In this document: positions 26,073-33,908 of the stretch, one piece after another | Position numbering within the stretch: position 1 is the first letter of the stretch | Layout of the letters: every line of letters begins with the position of its first letter | NCBI GenBank assembly: GCA_017621495.1 | Contig: JAGATB010000027.1 | Location: 1-38,106 of the forward strand | Reading direction: 5' to 3' | Length of the DNA: 38,106 nucleotides | Source of the DNA: Clostridia bacterium | Lineage (GTDB): Bacteria > Bacillota > Clostridia > UMGS1810 | Made by a program: the position numbers and the translations under genes | Notes under the pieces: model-generated | What the model was told of the DNA's origin: nothing | What the model saw: the letters and a program-made list of their open reading frames with translations, nothing else | Database searches by the model: none

Positions 26073-26101
26073 AGCCTGACGAAGGCAAGCTTCGTCAGGC
26101 T
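26073..26101. other. Intercistronic hairpin between binding-protein gene and nanA
   Basis: A perfect 12-base-pair stem (AGCCTGACGAAG at 26073-26084 with its complement at 26090-26101) has a 5-base loop. It begins nine bases after the solute-binding protein stop codon. No T-run follows on the minus strand, so it is a poor terminator. Such hairpins often protect the 3' end of a highly expressed upstream cistron; that role is inferred. The surrounding gap (25984-26109) is the longest inside the glycan operon and shows no clear promoter. Confidence 0.6.
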
Positions 26102-26109
26102 CACCTAAT

Positions 26110-27648
26110 TTATTTCATATTTTTATTAAATACATCATATGCTTCCTGATTAAGTTTAACATATTCATCCAATCCAATATTTTTAAGTTCTTTAAGGTAC
26201 TTATCCCACTCTTTATCAACATCTGAATTACCTACAATCCAATTTGCCTTGTTTTTCTCAACAAGATTAATAATATCTGTACGCAGTTCGGAAATTCTCT
26301 TGATTGCATCCTCGGAATAGTACGGACGCGGCCAGGGCTCACTGTCAAGATATTTTTCATATAATTTATAGTTTTCAATGGGGTCTGTCCAAATACTGTT
26401 GTTTTCTACAAGAGTTCCTAATTCTTCTTCATAGAAAACTCCGGGGATGGTAACGCTTGTTAAAGTGTGTTCTTTGCTCCACTGAGTAAGAGACTTACCT
26501 TCTTCGGGTTTGTTGAATTTATACATTCCGTTATCAACAGTAAACACCTCTCCTACCGGACCATACCAGTTTTCGAGTGTTGCTTCTTCTGTATAGAAGG
26601 TGTCAATCCATTTCATAGCACCTTCAATATCCTTACACTTGTTGGTGATAGAGAATACGTTCTTGATACCCAATGCACCCGGATGTATACGCCATACTAT
26701 GTCATATCCCGGTGCCGAAACAGGAGCAATAGCAATATATTCATCTGCATTTACAAACGGATTGGTTTTGGACCATGCCACACCGATTTTTGACGTCTGC
26801 GAAGATACCTTGGCCTGGAACTGCTCAAAAGACTGTGTGAATACTTCTATATCCAGAAGACCTTCTGTATATAGCTTGTTGTAATACTTAATCATTTCCT
26901 TCCATTCATTCATGGCGGGTGCAAATTTGACTTTACCCTTTTTGACGGTTAAAAATCCTTCCATCTCACCATGCTTTGTTGACACACCCCAGCTTGACAA
27001 GAGTGCCTCCGGCATTGAAAACGAATGACCGTTTGCGAAAATCATGGGTACTTCATCAGCCTGACCGTTTCCATTTGGGTCCTTTGTTTTAAATGCTTTT
27101 AATACGTTATACAATTCATCGGTAGTAGTGGGTACTTCAAGATTAAGTTTATCAAGCCATACTTTATTGATGAACATGACACTTTCAAGATAATCAGATT
27201 TCATACCGTTAAAACGCGGCAAAGCATAAATATGTCCATCGGTATACGTGGAAACAGCTTTCGCAGATGGGTATTTTTCAAATAATTTACAAAGATTGGG
27301 TGTAATATCTTCATTGATATAATCATCCAGAGGTATCAAAACACCGTTTGATGCATATTTAGATACATCTGTATCCTGGAGCATGTTACCGAGTACAACA
27401 TCTGCAAAGTCACCCGAAGCAAAAAGCAGGCTTTCCTGGTCTGCACTGCCGGTACCTATCCATTCTATACCGCCGGGGTACTTGTCAGAAAGATTTTTCG
27501 CAGATGTCAACTTATCAAAATCCACACTGCTGCGTATCATAACCTTAAGTTTTCCGTTCTTTTCTTCCTTTTTGGAACACCCTGCAAACAACGATGTGAG
27601 TATTAACATTGATAAAATAAATGCAACTAATTTTTTAATCTTTTTCAT
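26110..27648 (-). CDS. CUT1 sugar ABC transporter, solute-binding lipoprotein
   Basis: The 512-residue protein is an LplA-like family 1 extracellular solute-binding protein that captures oligosaccharides outside the membrane for the two permeases encoded just upstream. The signal peptide ends in a lipobox, SLFAGC, with lipidated Cys24. The size and motifs such as ALPRFNGMKSD, DPNGNGQADEVP and SDVDKEWDKYLKEL are typical of the large LplA group seen beside complex-glycan hydrolases. GGAGGA precedes ATG 27648. It is placed after the permeases, and a stable hairpin follows its stop. Confidence 0.92.
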   Translation of the reverse strand: MKKIKKLVAFILSMLILTSLFAGCSKKEEKNGKLKVMIRSSVDFDKLTSAKNLSDKYPGGIEWIGTGSADQESLLFASGDFADVVLGNMLQDTDVSKYASNGVLIPLDDYINEDITPNLCKLFEKYPSAKAVSTYTDGHIYALPRFNGMKSDYLESVMFINKVWLDKLNLEVPTTTDELYNVLKAFKTKDPNGNGQADEVPMIFANGHSFSMPEALLSSWGVSTKHGEMEGFLTVKKGKVKFAPAMNEWKEMIKYYNKLYTEGLLDIEVFTQSFEQFQAKVSSQTSKIGVAWSKTNPFVNADEYIAIAPVSAPGYDIVWRIHPGALGIKNVFSITNKCKDIEGAMKWIDTFYTEEATLENWYGPVGEVFTVDNGMYKFNKPEEGKSLTQWSKEHTLTSVTIPGVFYEEELGTLVENNSIWTDPIENYKLYEKYLDSEPWPRPYYSEDAIKRISELRTDIINLVEKNKANWIVGNSDVDKEWDKYLKELKNIGLDEYVKLNQEAYDVFNKNMK

Positions 27649-27665
27649 TTATAATTCCTCCATAA

Positions 27666-28553
27666 TCAACCTTTTACAGAACCTACCATAACACCTTTGA
27701 CAAAGTGTTTTTGAACGAAAGGATAAAGTATCAAAACAGGTATTGATGCTACAACAATTACTGAATACTTTACCGACTCTTGTAACCTTATACTTTCATT
27801 TAAAGATTGAGAATCCACTAATGATTCCCCGGTGGATATAAGCTCAAGCTGTGCAGTTATATTTTTTAAGACGAGCTGAAGCGGATATTTATCTTTGGAC
27901 TGAATATAATACAGTGCATTAAGATATGTATTCCAGTGAGCAAGTGCATGGAATAGTACCATAACTGCAATAATTGATTTTGAAAGCGGTAATACGATTG
28001 AAAAGAAAAATCTCGTATATGTTGATCCGTCAATCTTTGCCGATTCAAATAATTCCTCGGAGACATTACTCTCAAAGAAATTGCGGCAAATAATCATATT
28101 ATATACACTAAACGCACCCGGCAGAATCAGTGCCCACATTGAATCCATTAAATTCAAATTTTTTACCTGAAGATACAAAGGAATGAGTCCGCCGCTAAAA
28201 TACATGGTTATAAGAAAGAATATCATCCAAAAGCGTCTTAAAAACAGCTCTTTCCTTGATAAAGCAAATGAAGCCGGTATAAGTACAGCTAAATTTATGC
28301 AAGTACCAACGAAAGTATAAATTATTGTGTTCTTGTAACCGGTGAGAACCTCAGAGTACTCAAGGATTTTTTTATATCCTTCCAAGTTTATGCCTTTTGG
28401 CAAAAACAATACTTCACCGGTATTAACAAAAGTGGGATCAGAAATTGATGCAACCAGCACAAACCATATGGGATACATAAATATAGCCAAAACAAGTGAC
28501 AGAATTGTATAATTTATAATATTGAAAATCTTATCAGAATTAATTTTATTCAT
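27666..28553 (-). CDS. CUT1 sugar ABC transporter permease, YtcP-like
   Basis: This 295-residue inner-membrane protein has about six hydrophobic helices and the EAA cytoplasmic loop (ESAKIDGSTYTRFFFSIVLP, near residues 164-183) that contacts the ATPase. It groups with the YtcP/AraQ type permeases that pair with LplB-type partners. It begins 14 bases after the other permease gene, with AGGGGG as ribosome site. No ATPase gene is in the operon, so it probably uses a shared MsmX-type ATPase encoded elsewhere, as known for CUT1 systems of Firmicutes. Confidence 0.92.
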   Translation of the reverse strand: MNKINSDKIFNIINYTILSLVLAIFMYPIWFVLVASISDPTFVNTGEVLFLPKGINLEGYKKILEYSEVLTGYKNTIIYTFVGTCINLAVLIPASFALSRKELFLRRFWMIFFLITMYFSGGLIPLYLQVKNLNLMDSMWALILPGAFSVYNMIICRNFFESNVSEELFESAKIDGSTYTRFFFSIVLPLSKSIIAVMVLFHALAHWNTYLNALYYIQSKDKYPLQLVLKNITAQLELISTGESLVDSQSLNESIRLQESVKYSVIVVASIPVLILYPFVQKHFVKGVMVGSVKG

Positions 28554-28567
28554 TTTTGTACCCCCTT

Positions 28568-29512
28568 TTAAAATAATGATGTTTCACTAAATTTACGTGC
28601 AGCACCGTTAACTATAAGCAAGCAAATAATGTTTATAATAGTGTTAAAAAGGTTAACCGCAGTCGAGAATCCGAACTGTCCATCCAAAAGTCCAACCTTA
28701 TATACATATGTACTTATGACTTCTGATGCACCCAAATTCAATGAGTTTTGTAAAAGAAGCATCTTATCCGCTCCGATGTTAAACAATTGTCCCCATCGAA
28801 GGATTTGCATTGTAATAATAGTGCCGGCTATAGCAGGCAATTCTATATGCCATATGATGCGTAATCTTCCGCAACCGTCTATCTTTGCTGCTTCAAGCTG
28901 AGCCTGGTCAACACCTGCAAGTGCCGCAATATATATAACAGCACCATAACCGAGATTCTGCCAAATATCCGTAAAAATATATAGCGGAAGGACGTATTTA
29001 TCGCTTCCGAAAAACAAAACAGGATCTCCGCCAAGCTGTTGAATAACATGATTTATGATACCACTTGTAGGCGAAAGCAACAAACGTGTAATACTGATAA
29101 CCACAACTATAGAAAATAAGTGAGGTATATATGTCACGGTTTGCACAGTCTTTTTGAAATATTTGCTTTCTACCTGATTAAGTAATAACGCAAAAATTAT
29201 TGGCAGCGGAAAAGTACACAAATTACTAAAAAGTGAAATTTTTATAGTGTTTTTTATTAAACTCGGAAAATCAGGCAAAGAGAACAGTCTTTTAAAATGT
29301 TCAAATCCAACCCAGGGGGACTCAGTGATACTGAGTCCCGGGGTGAGTTCCTTAAATGCAAGTTGAACGCCATACATAGGTACGTAGGAAAACAGTACCA
29401 CTAATACAACTGCCGGAATCATAAAAAGATATAATTCCCAACATTGTGTTATACGTTTCAACAAGGGTTTATGTTTTACATGTTTCTTTGTAATATACGA
29501 ATTATTCAACAT
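28568..29512 (-). CDS. CUT1 sugar ABC transporter permease, LplB-like
   Basis: The 314-residue integral membrane protein is of the LplB type. A basic cytoplasmic N-terminus is followed by six predicted helices. Characteristic segments are LFSYVPMYGVQLAFKE near the first helix and the EAA loop QLEAAKIDGCGRLRIIWHIE, which ends just before the LPA triplet. It forms the heterodimeric pore with the YtcP-like permease. GGAGAG precedes ATG 29512. The 36-base gap from the large sialidase-like gene holds no terminator or promoter, so surface enzymes and transporter are probably on one transcript. Confidence 0.93.
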   Translation of the reverse strand: MLNNSYITKKHVKHKPLLKRITQCWELYLFMIPAVVLVVLFSYVPMYGVQLAFKELTPGLSITESPWVGFEHFKRLFSLPDFPSLIKNTIKISLFSNLCTFPLPIIFALLLNQVESKYFKKTVQTVTYIPHLFSIVVVISITRLLLSPTSGIINHVIQQLGGDPVLFFGSDKYVLPLYIFTDIWQNLGYGAVIYIAALAGVDQAQLEAAKIDGCGRLRIIWHIELPAIAGTIITMQILRWGQLFNIGADKMLLLQNSLNLGASEVISTYVYKVGLLDGQFGFSTAVNLFNTIINIICLLIVNGAARKFSETSLF

Positions 29513-29548
29513 AAATCACTCTCCATTAATAACATTTATTAGCGTATA

Positions 29549-32500
29549 TCATCTGGCAGCAAGCTGTTCAAAGCGAAGTGTAATTTCTTTTAAATCTTTC
29601 TCAGACCATTGATTATGAGTACTTATTATAACATATTCATCATCAGAATACACTCTGCCGCCAAATGCCTTTGCAACACCATGAGCCGATATACCTTCTG
29701 CACCTATACATGTATCTTCGGTTACAAACGTAAAATTCTCAACTGTTTCGCCATTAGCATCAACTACATTAGCTTTACCGCTGATATTAACCTCGTTGCT
29801 ACCTACGGTAAATACAGCTTTAACATTTGCCTTAGTAAGAGTGATGGTATTACCATCAACGCTTAAATCAGCATCAATGTACCTTGCATAAGCATCTGCA
29901 GAAATCAGATTTCCGCTGTTTGACTTAACATCTGTTAATTCTCCGAATACAAGAGCTGTATCAGATAGTTTTGACTGAACAAAAGCGGAGCCTATCCTTC
30001 TGTCGGAATATTGAGAAAATTCAGAATTCGTTTTTGAATACGTAAGAGGAATTCTTTTCTGTGTTTTAATTAAATTCTTGTCAATTTTCCATACAGCACC
30101 TACCGACTGACCTTCTACAGTTTCACCGGTGATAAACATCTGAACATCAGCAAAAATATAATCCTCAAACACTCGTAATCCTGCATTCATGTATCTGTCA
30201 GTCTTGGTAATACCGTCAATAGTCAAATCGTATGCAGAAAGGTCTGCTGCATACTCCCATGTTTTGCAGCCATCATAGCTTACTGCCAAAGATGTACGCC
30301 AACGCGGAAGCTGTTTGGTGTCATTTTCGTTGGTATTATCATACTGCCATATCATGTAGTAGGTGTTCTTATCAACAGGATCTCTCTCAATGTTGAATGC
30401 GCAGAGAACTGTAGGGAAAGATGTTTTCTCAAGCTCCAAGGACCACGATACACCTCCATCGGTTGAGTCAGAGGTATATAGGAATCCGCGGTCTGTCCTC
30501 ATATAGCATCTTAGTGTACCGTCCGGTAACTCCGTAATTTTACCTTCCTGCACGTTAACTCCGGTGGTAAATATCGAAAGCTTATTTTCACTTTCGTGCC
30601 AGGTAACACCACCATCATCTGAGTAATAAATACCGAGAACACCCAAATCCTCCATGCCATGTCCTGATTCTCCTGCGCAGAAGAATATCCTGCCGTTTTC
30701 TGTCTGGATAAGTTTGTTGTTCATTGTGATACGGTTGCTTTCAGTAGTCTCTACCCTGTAAGGACCTTCAAACGTAGCACAATCGTCTTTTGAAATCCAC
30801 GCCTCATCCCAGTATGTGTTTTCGGCACTGCCCGCCACCCTGCGAATTGCAAGAATATTACCGTTATGAAGCTTGATGGTATTAAATTGCAGTGTAGGTA
30901 TATTAACCTTTTCAAAGGTATCACCGTTGTCTGTTGACTTATATACAGTGTTAGATGCCATAATTATACTGCCATCACTTAGTTTAACAAATTCCGGAGA
31001 TGTATTATCTGTAAAAACCGACTCTACGATACCGGCAGCTATTCGTCCATCTCCGGTAACTTCAAGGTTATCAATCAGTACAGTACGTCCCTGTGCATAT
31101 ATACCCATATGGCCGTGAGATAAAAATCCGATTTTATCTGCTGAAACCACCTGAACACCGTTTACATTAAGAGTAACACTGTCGCCTTCGGCAACTGCTT
31201 CTATATCAAACCATTCGCCAACAGGAATATCACCTTCGGAAGAAGCCAGAGTAGTAACTTCTGTTCTGTAGATTCGTCTGATTTCCCATGATTTTGAAGC
31301 GAAGTTATATCCGGCTGAAAGGTATGCATACGGTGAGTTATGTCTCAACACCAACCATGCACCACCACTGCTGCCGCTCTCAACCTTCATCTTTGTTTTT
31401 AACACAGGATTCTCCATGAATCCGTTAAGCAGCGCTGTGCCTTTGGAAACAGAGAAACAATTACCCATTGTGTCAGTGGTTATGCGTATATTAGCATCTC
31501 CATCCCAGTATGCTTCGGAGGCGATTGATTTGTTATCTTCAAAATCATCTCTGAAAGTCCAGCTGTCTGCTTCTGTTCTCAACACATTTATCTCGGAATT
31601 CATAGCACCGGAACGTGTAAAGTGTGGAAGCTTACCGGAAACCGGAAGACGAAACGAGGCTTTGTATTCATTGTCGATATAAAGCATTGCTATACCGCGC
31701 ATGGAAGTGATTCTGTACAGATGTCTGCCATCTTCTGTATCACATAAAACTTCTGTATCAGTAGCATCTCCACCCAAAGGCGCTGTAACTGCTGTAACAT
31801 CGTCGTCAAGCTTGAGGCTTAGTTCATACGAACCGTCATAAAGCTTTATAGTCTCCGGTGAAGAGTCTGTTTTTTCAAATTCAAGTGACCAAAATCCATT
31901 GCCACTGTTTAGAGCAACATCTGAATTTCCATGAGCGTGAAACATAATTTCACGAACATCACTATTGCGGACATTCAATCCACTGATACCTTCGGCAACA
32001 AGCGGAATGACTTCATCACATCTCGGCAATATAAAGGAATCTTCGTAATGACCATTAACTGTAAGCTCTGCAATACCGGAACGTACAGATATATGATAAT
32101 CACCGTTTCCGCAATCTGCTGTAACGTCACCATTTGATGTTGTATATGTGATGCTATCGGATGTATGAGAAACATTCAGGAGGAAGAAGCCGTCACTGCC
32201 TGTGATACTGCCGCTTCCCGATACAGTATAATCCATCTCATAATCCAATCCTAATTGTGTATATTTCTCACCTAACGGTAAAACCGATATAACCTTATCT
32301 TCCAGTGACATAACAGCACCTCCGCTATCTCTTGCTTCAGCTTGAATTCTGTATCTGCCAATGTTTTTTGCACATAAATTATAAGCAAAATTCTCATCGG
32401 CATTGGTTTGTGTAACGCTCTGTCCGTTAACCGTGTATGTGACACTTTCAATATATTTTTCCGGATGTGAGTGATAAGTGTGTGCAGTTATGGGTACACT

Positions 32501-33898
32501 AATTCCTTGCCTGGTCTGCAGGGGTACTATTATCTCACCGCCAAAGCTTCTTTTGATACTAATCAGACTTGTTCTTGACAAAGCTTGATCGCCATATATG
32601 GCAGAAACCTCATATAAACCAAACGGTGCATTTTCCCATACAAATCTGTAATTCGGTGCTTGTGCACTGCCAATCACTACTCCGTTAGCTGTATAGTAAA
32701 GCATATCCGGAGCGGTCTCCCCTTCATAATTAGCAGTTAATACTACATCTTCACCTTCTATAAATTCTGATTTGTCAAGAGGGGTAATTGTGGTATTATA
32801 CAAGAGAGGTGTATACTCAACCCAGTCCACTGTCATTGACGGTTCGCCGCCGCTTGGCTTGACCCAGAAGGACATAACGGGATTAGCCGGAACATATGCC
32901 TCCATATCAAACTCAGCAATCATATCATTATCCATGAAAAACAATGCATGACCATCATCAACTTCAATCCTGTACTCATGCCAGTCGAAACCAACAGGTG
33001 CAGCAATTGAAGCGTTAACACCGGAATCATTTCTCAAAGCTACCGCTGTCTCTCTAAAATAGCAAAACACTCTGTATGGACCGTATTCCAGCTTAGCACC
33101 GGTCTCTCCGTTGAAAGCATTAACTTTGAGACGAAATCTGAATATAAAGCTGTCTGTGGGTGTATAATATTTCAATGCACTGGAAACTACTGCATTTTTA
33201 CTGCTTTTTAAGAATACATCCTTACCTGTTTCTTCAGATTCTACCACGGTAACCTCGGGCTCGTCAAGCTGCCATCCGGTGGTATCTGTCCAGTCTTGAT
33301 AGAAATACTTAGTAGCAGGACCACTCGCCGTCAAAAGAGCAGCTTTGGCAGTGGGTGAGCTATAGGTGAAATCAGCCACACTCATTGAAGCAGTGGATGA
33401 AGCAGCGCTTTTATTCCAAAAATAGAGTCTGCCACCTGTGGAATTAGACTGGAGAGCCGTCTTACCCATGTAATTGCCGTCTATATACACCTGGGCACTG
33501 CTGCCTGTTACTTCTATGTAGTAATCGTGCCACGAAGTACCTATATTATATGAAAAAGTAGAACCACCGCCTATTACAAGAGCGTTATTTGTGAGCATAA
33601 ACATAAGTCTGAGGCTGCCGTTCGTTATCTGCATGCCCTGCTCTGAACCATACTTGTCTACCTTTATACTTACCTCAATATTGTAGTTTTGTCCAACGGA
33701 ATGGGATTTGGCTATTGAAGAAACAACACCATTAGTTGAAGTAATCGTTGCAACTCCCTCCTCATCTACCGTGGTGCCGGTCAAGGTATATCCGCTCCAG
33801 ACATCTGCAGCTAACACCGTGTATGATGATGTAACAGAAAAAATCATGCTTACACTTATTATAAGTGCAAATAATTTATAAATAAATTTCATATTCAT
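29549..33898 (-). CDS. Giant secreted sialidase-superfamily (BNR propeller) protein
   Basis: The protein has about 1449 residues and a signal peptide (about 1-27, ending TVLAAD). Two LamG-like jelly-roll domains (about 30-185 and 190-365) are followed by Ig-like or beta domains (to about 775), a third jelly roll resembling the 3-keto-disaccharide hydrolase/LamG fold (about 779-950), a six-bladed propeller of the sialidase superfamily (about 965-1280) and a C-terminal beta domain. Asp boxes are seen as STDNGDTF, SDDGGVTW and STDGGVSW, plus two variants with Cys in place of Gly (SKDDCATF, SYDGCKTW). I find no FRIP motif, so GH33 sialidase activity is uncertain. It has no SLH or sortase anchor. 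Start: ATG 33898, four bases after GAGGAGG; ATG 33892 is possible too. Confidence 0.8.
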   Translation of the reverse strand: MNMKFIYKLFALIISVSMIFSVTSSYTVLAADVWSGYTLTGTTVDEEGVATITSTNGVVSSIAKSHSVGQNYNIEVSIKVDKYGSEQGMQITNGSLRLMFMLTNNALVIGGGSTFSYNIGTSWHDYYIEVTGSSAQVYIDGNYMGKTALQSNSTGGRLYFWNKSAASSTASMSVADFTYSSPTAKAALLTASGPATKYFYQDWTDTTGWQLDEPEVTVVESEETGKDVFLKSSKNAVVSSALKYYTPTDSFIFRFRLKVNAFNGETGAKLEYGPYRVFCYFRETAVALRNDSGVNASIAAPVGFDWHEYRIEVDDGHALFFMDNDMIAEFDMEAYVPANPVMSFWVKPSGGEPSMTVDWVEYTPLLYNTTITPLDKSEFIEGEDVVLTANYEGETAPDMLYYTANGVVIGSAQAPNYRFVWENAPFGLYEVSAIYGDQALSRTSLISIKRSFGGEIIVPLQTRQGISVPITAHTYHSHPEKYIESVTYTVNGQSVTQTNADENFAYNLCAKNIGRYRIQAEARDSGGAVMSLEDKVISVLPLGEKYTQLGLDYEMDYTVSGSGSITGSDGFFLLNVSHTSDSITYTTSNGDVTADCGNGDYHISVRSGIAELTVNGHYEDSFILPRCDEVIPLVAEGISGLNVRNSDVREIMFHAHGNSDVALNSGNGFWSLEFEKTDSSPETIKLYDGSYELSLKLDDDVTAVTAPLGGDATDTEVLCDTEDGRHLYRITSMRGIAMLYIDNEYKASFRLPVSGKLPHFTRSGAMNSEINVLRTEADSWTFRDDFEDNKSIASEAYWDGDANIRITTDTMGNCFSVSKGTALLNGFMENPVLKTKMKVESGSSGGAWLVLRHNSPYAYLSAGYNFASKSWEIRRIYRTEVTTLASSEGDIPVGEWFDIEAVAEGDSVTLNVNGVQVVSADKIGFLSHGHMGIYAQGRTVLIDNLEVTGDGRIAAGIVESVFTDNTSPEFVKLSDGSIIMASNTVYKSTDNGDTFEKVNIPTLQFNTIKLHNGNILAIRRVAGSAENTYWDEAWISKDDCATFEGPYRVETTESNRITMNNKLIQTENGRIFFCAGESGHGMEDLGVLGIYYSDDGGVTWHESENKLSIFTTGVNVQEGKITELPDGTLRCYMRTDRGFLYTSDSTDGGVSWSLELEKTSFPTVLCAFNIERDPVDKNTYYMIWQYDNTNENDTKQLPRWRTSLAVSYDGCKTWEYAADLSAYDLTIDGITKTDRYMNAGLRVFEDYIFADVQMFITGETVEGQSVGAVWKIDKNLIKTQKRIPLTYSKTNSEFSQYSDRRIGSAFVQSKLSDTALVFGELTDVKSNSGNLISADAYARYIDADLSVDGNTITLTKANVKAVFTVGSNEVNISGKANVVDANGETVENFTFVTEDTCIGAEGISAHGVAKAFGGRVYSDDEYVIISTHNQWSEKDLKEITLRFEQLAAR

Positions 33899-33908
33899 AC
33901 CGCCTCCT

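Noticed and set aside
26073..26101. Calling the 12-bp hairpin an intrinsic terminator
   Set aside because: No T-run follows on the minus strand, and the genes on both sides appear to belong to one operon.
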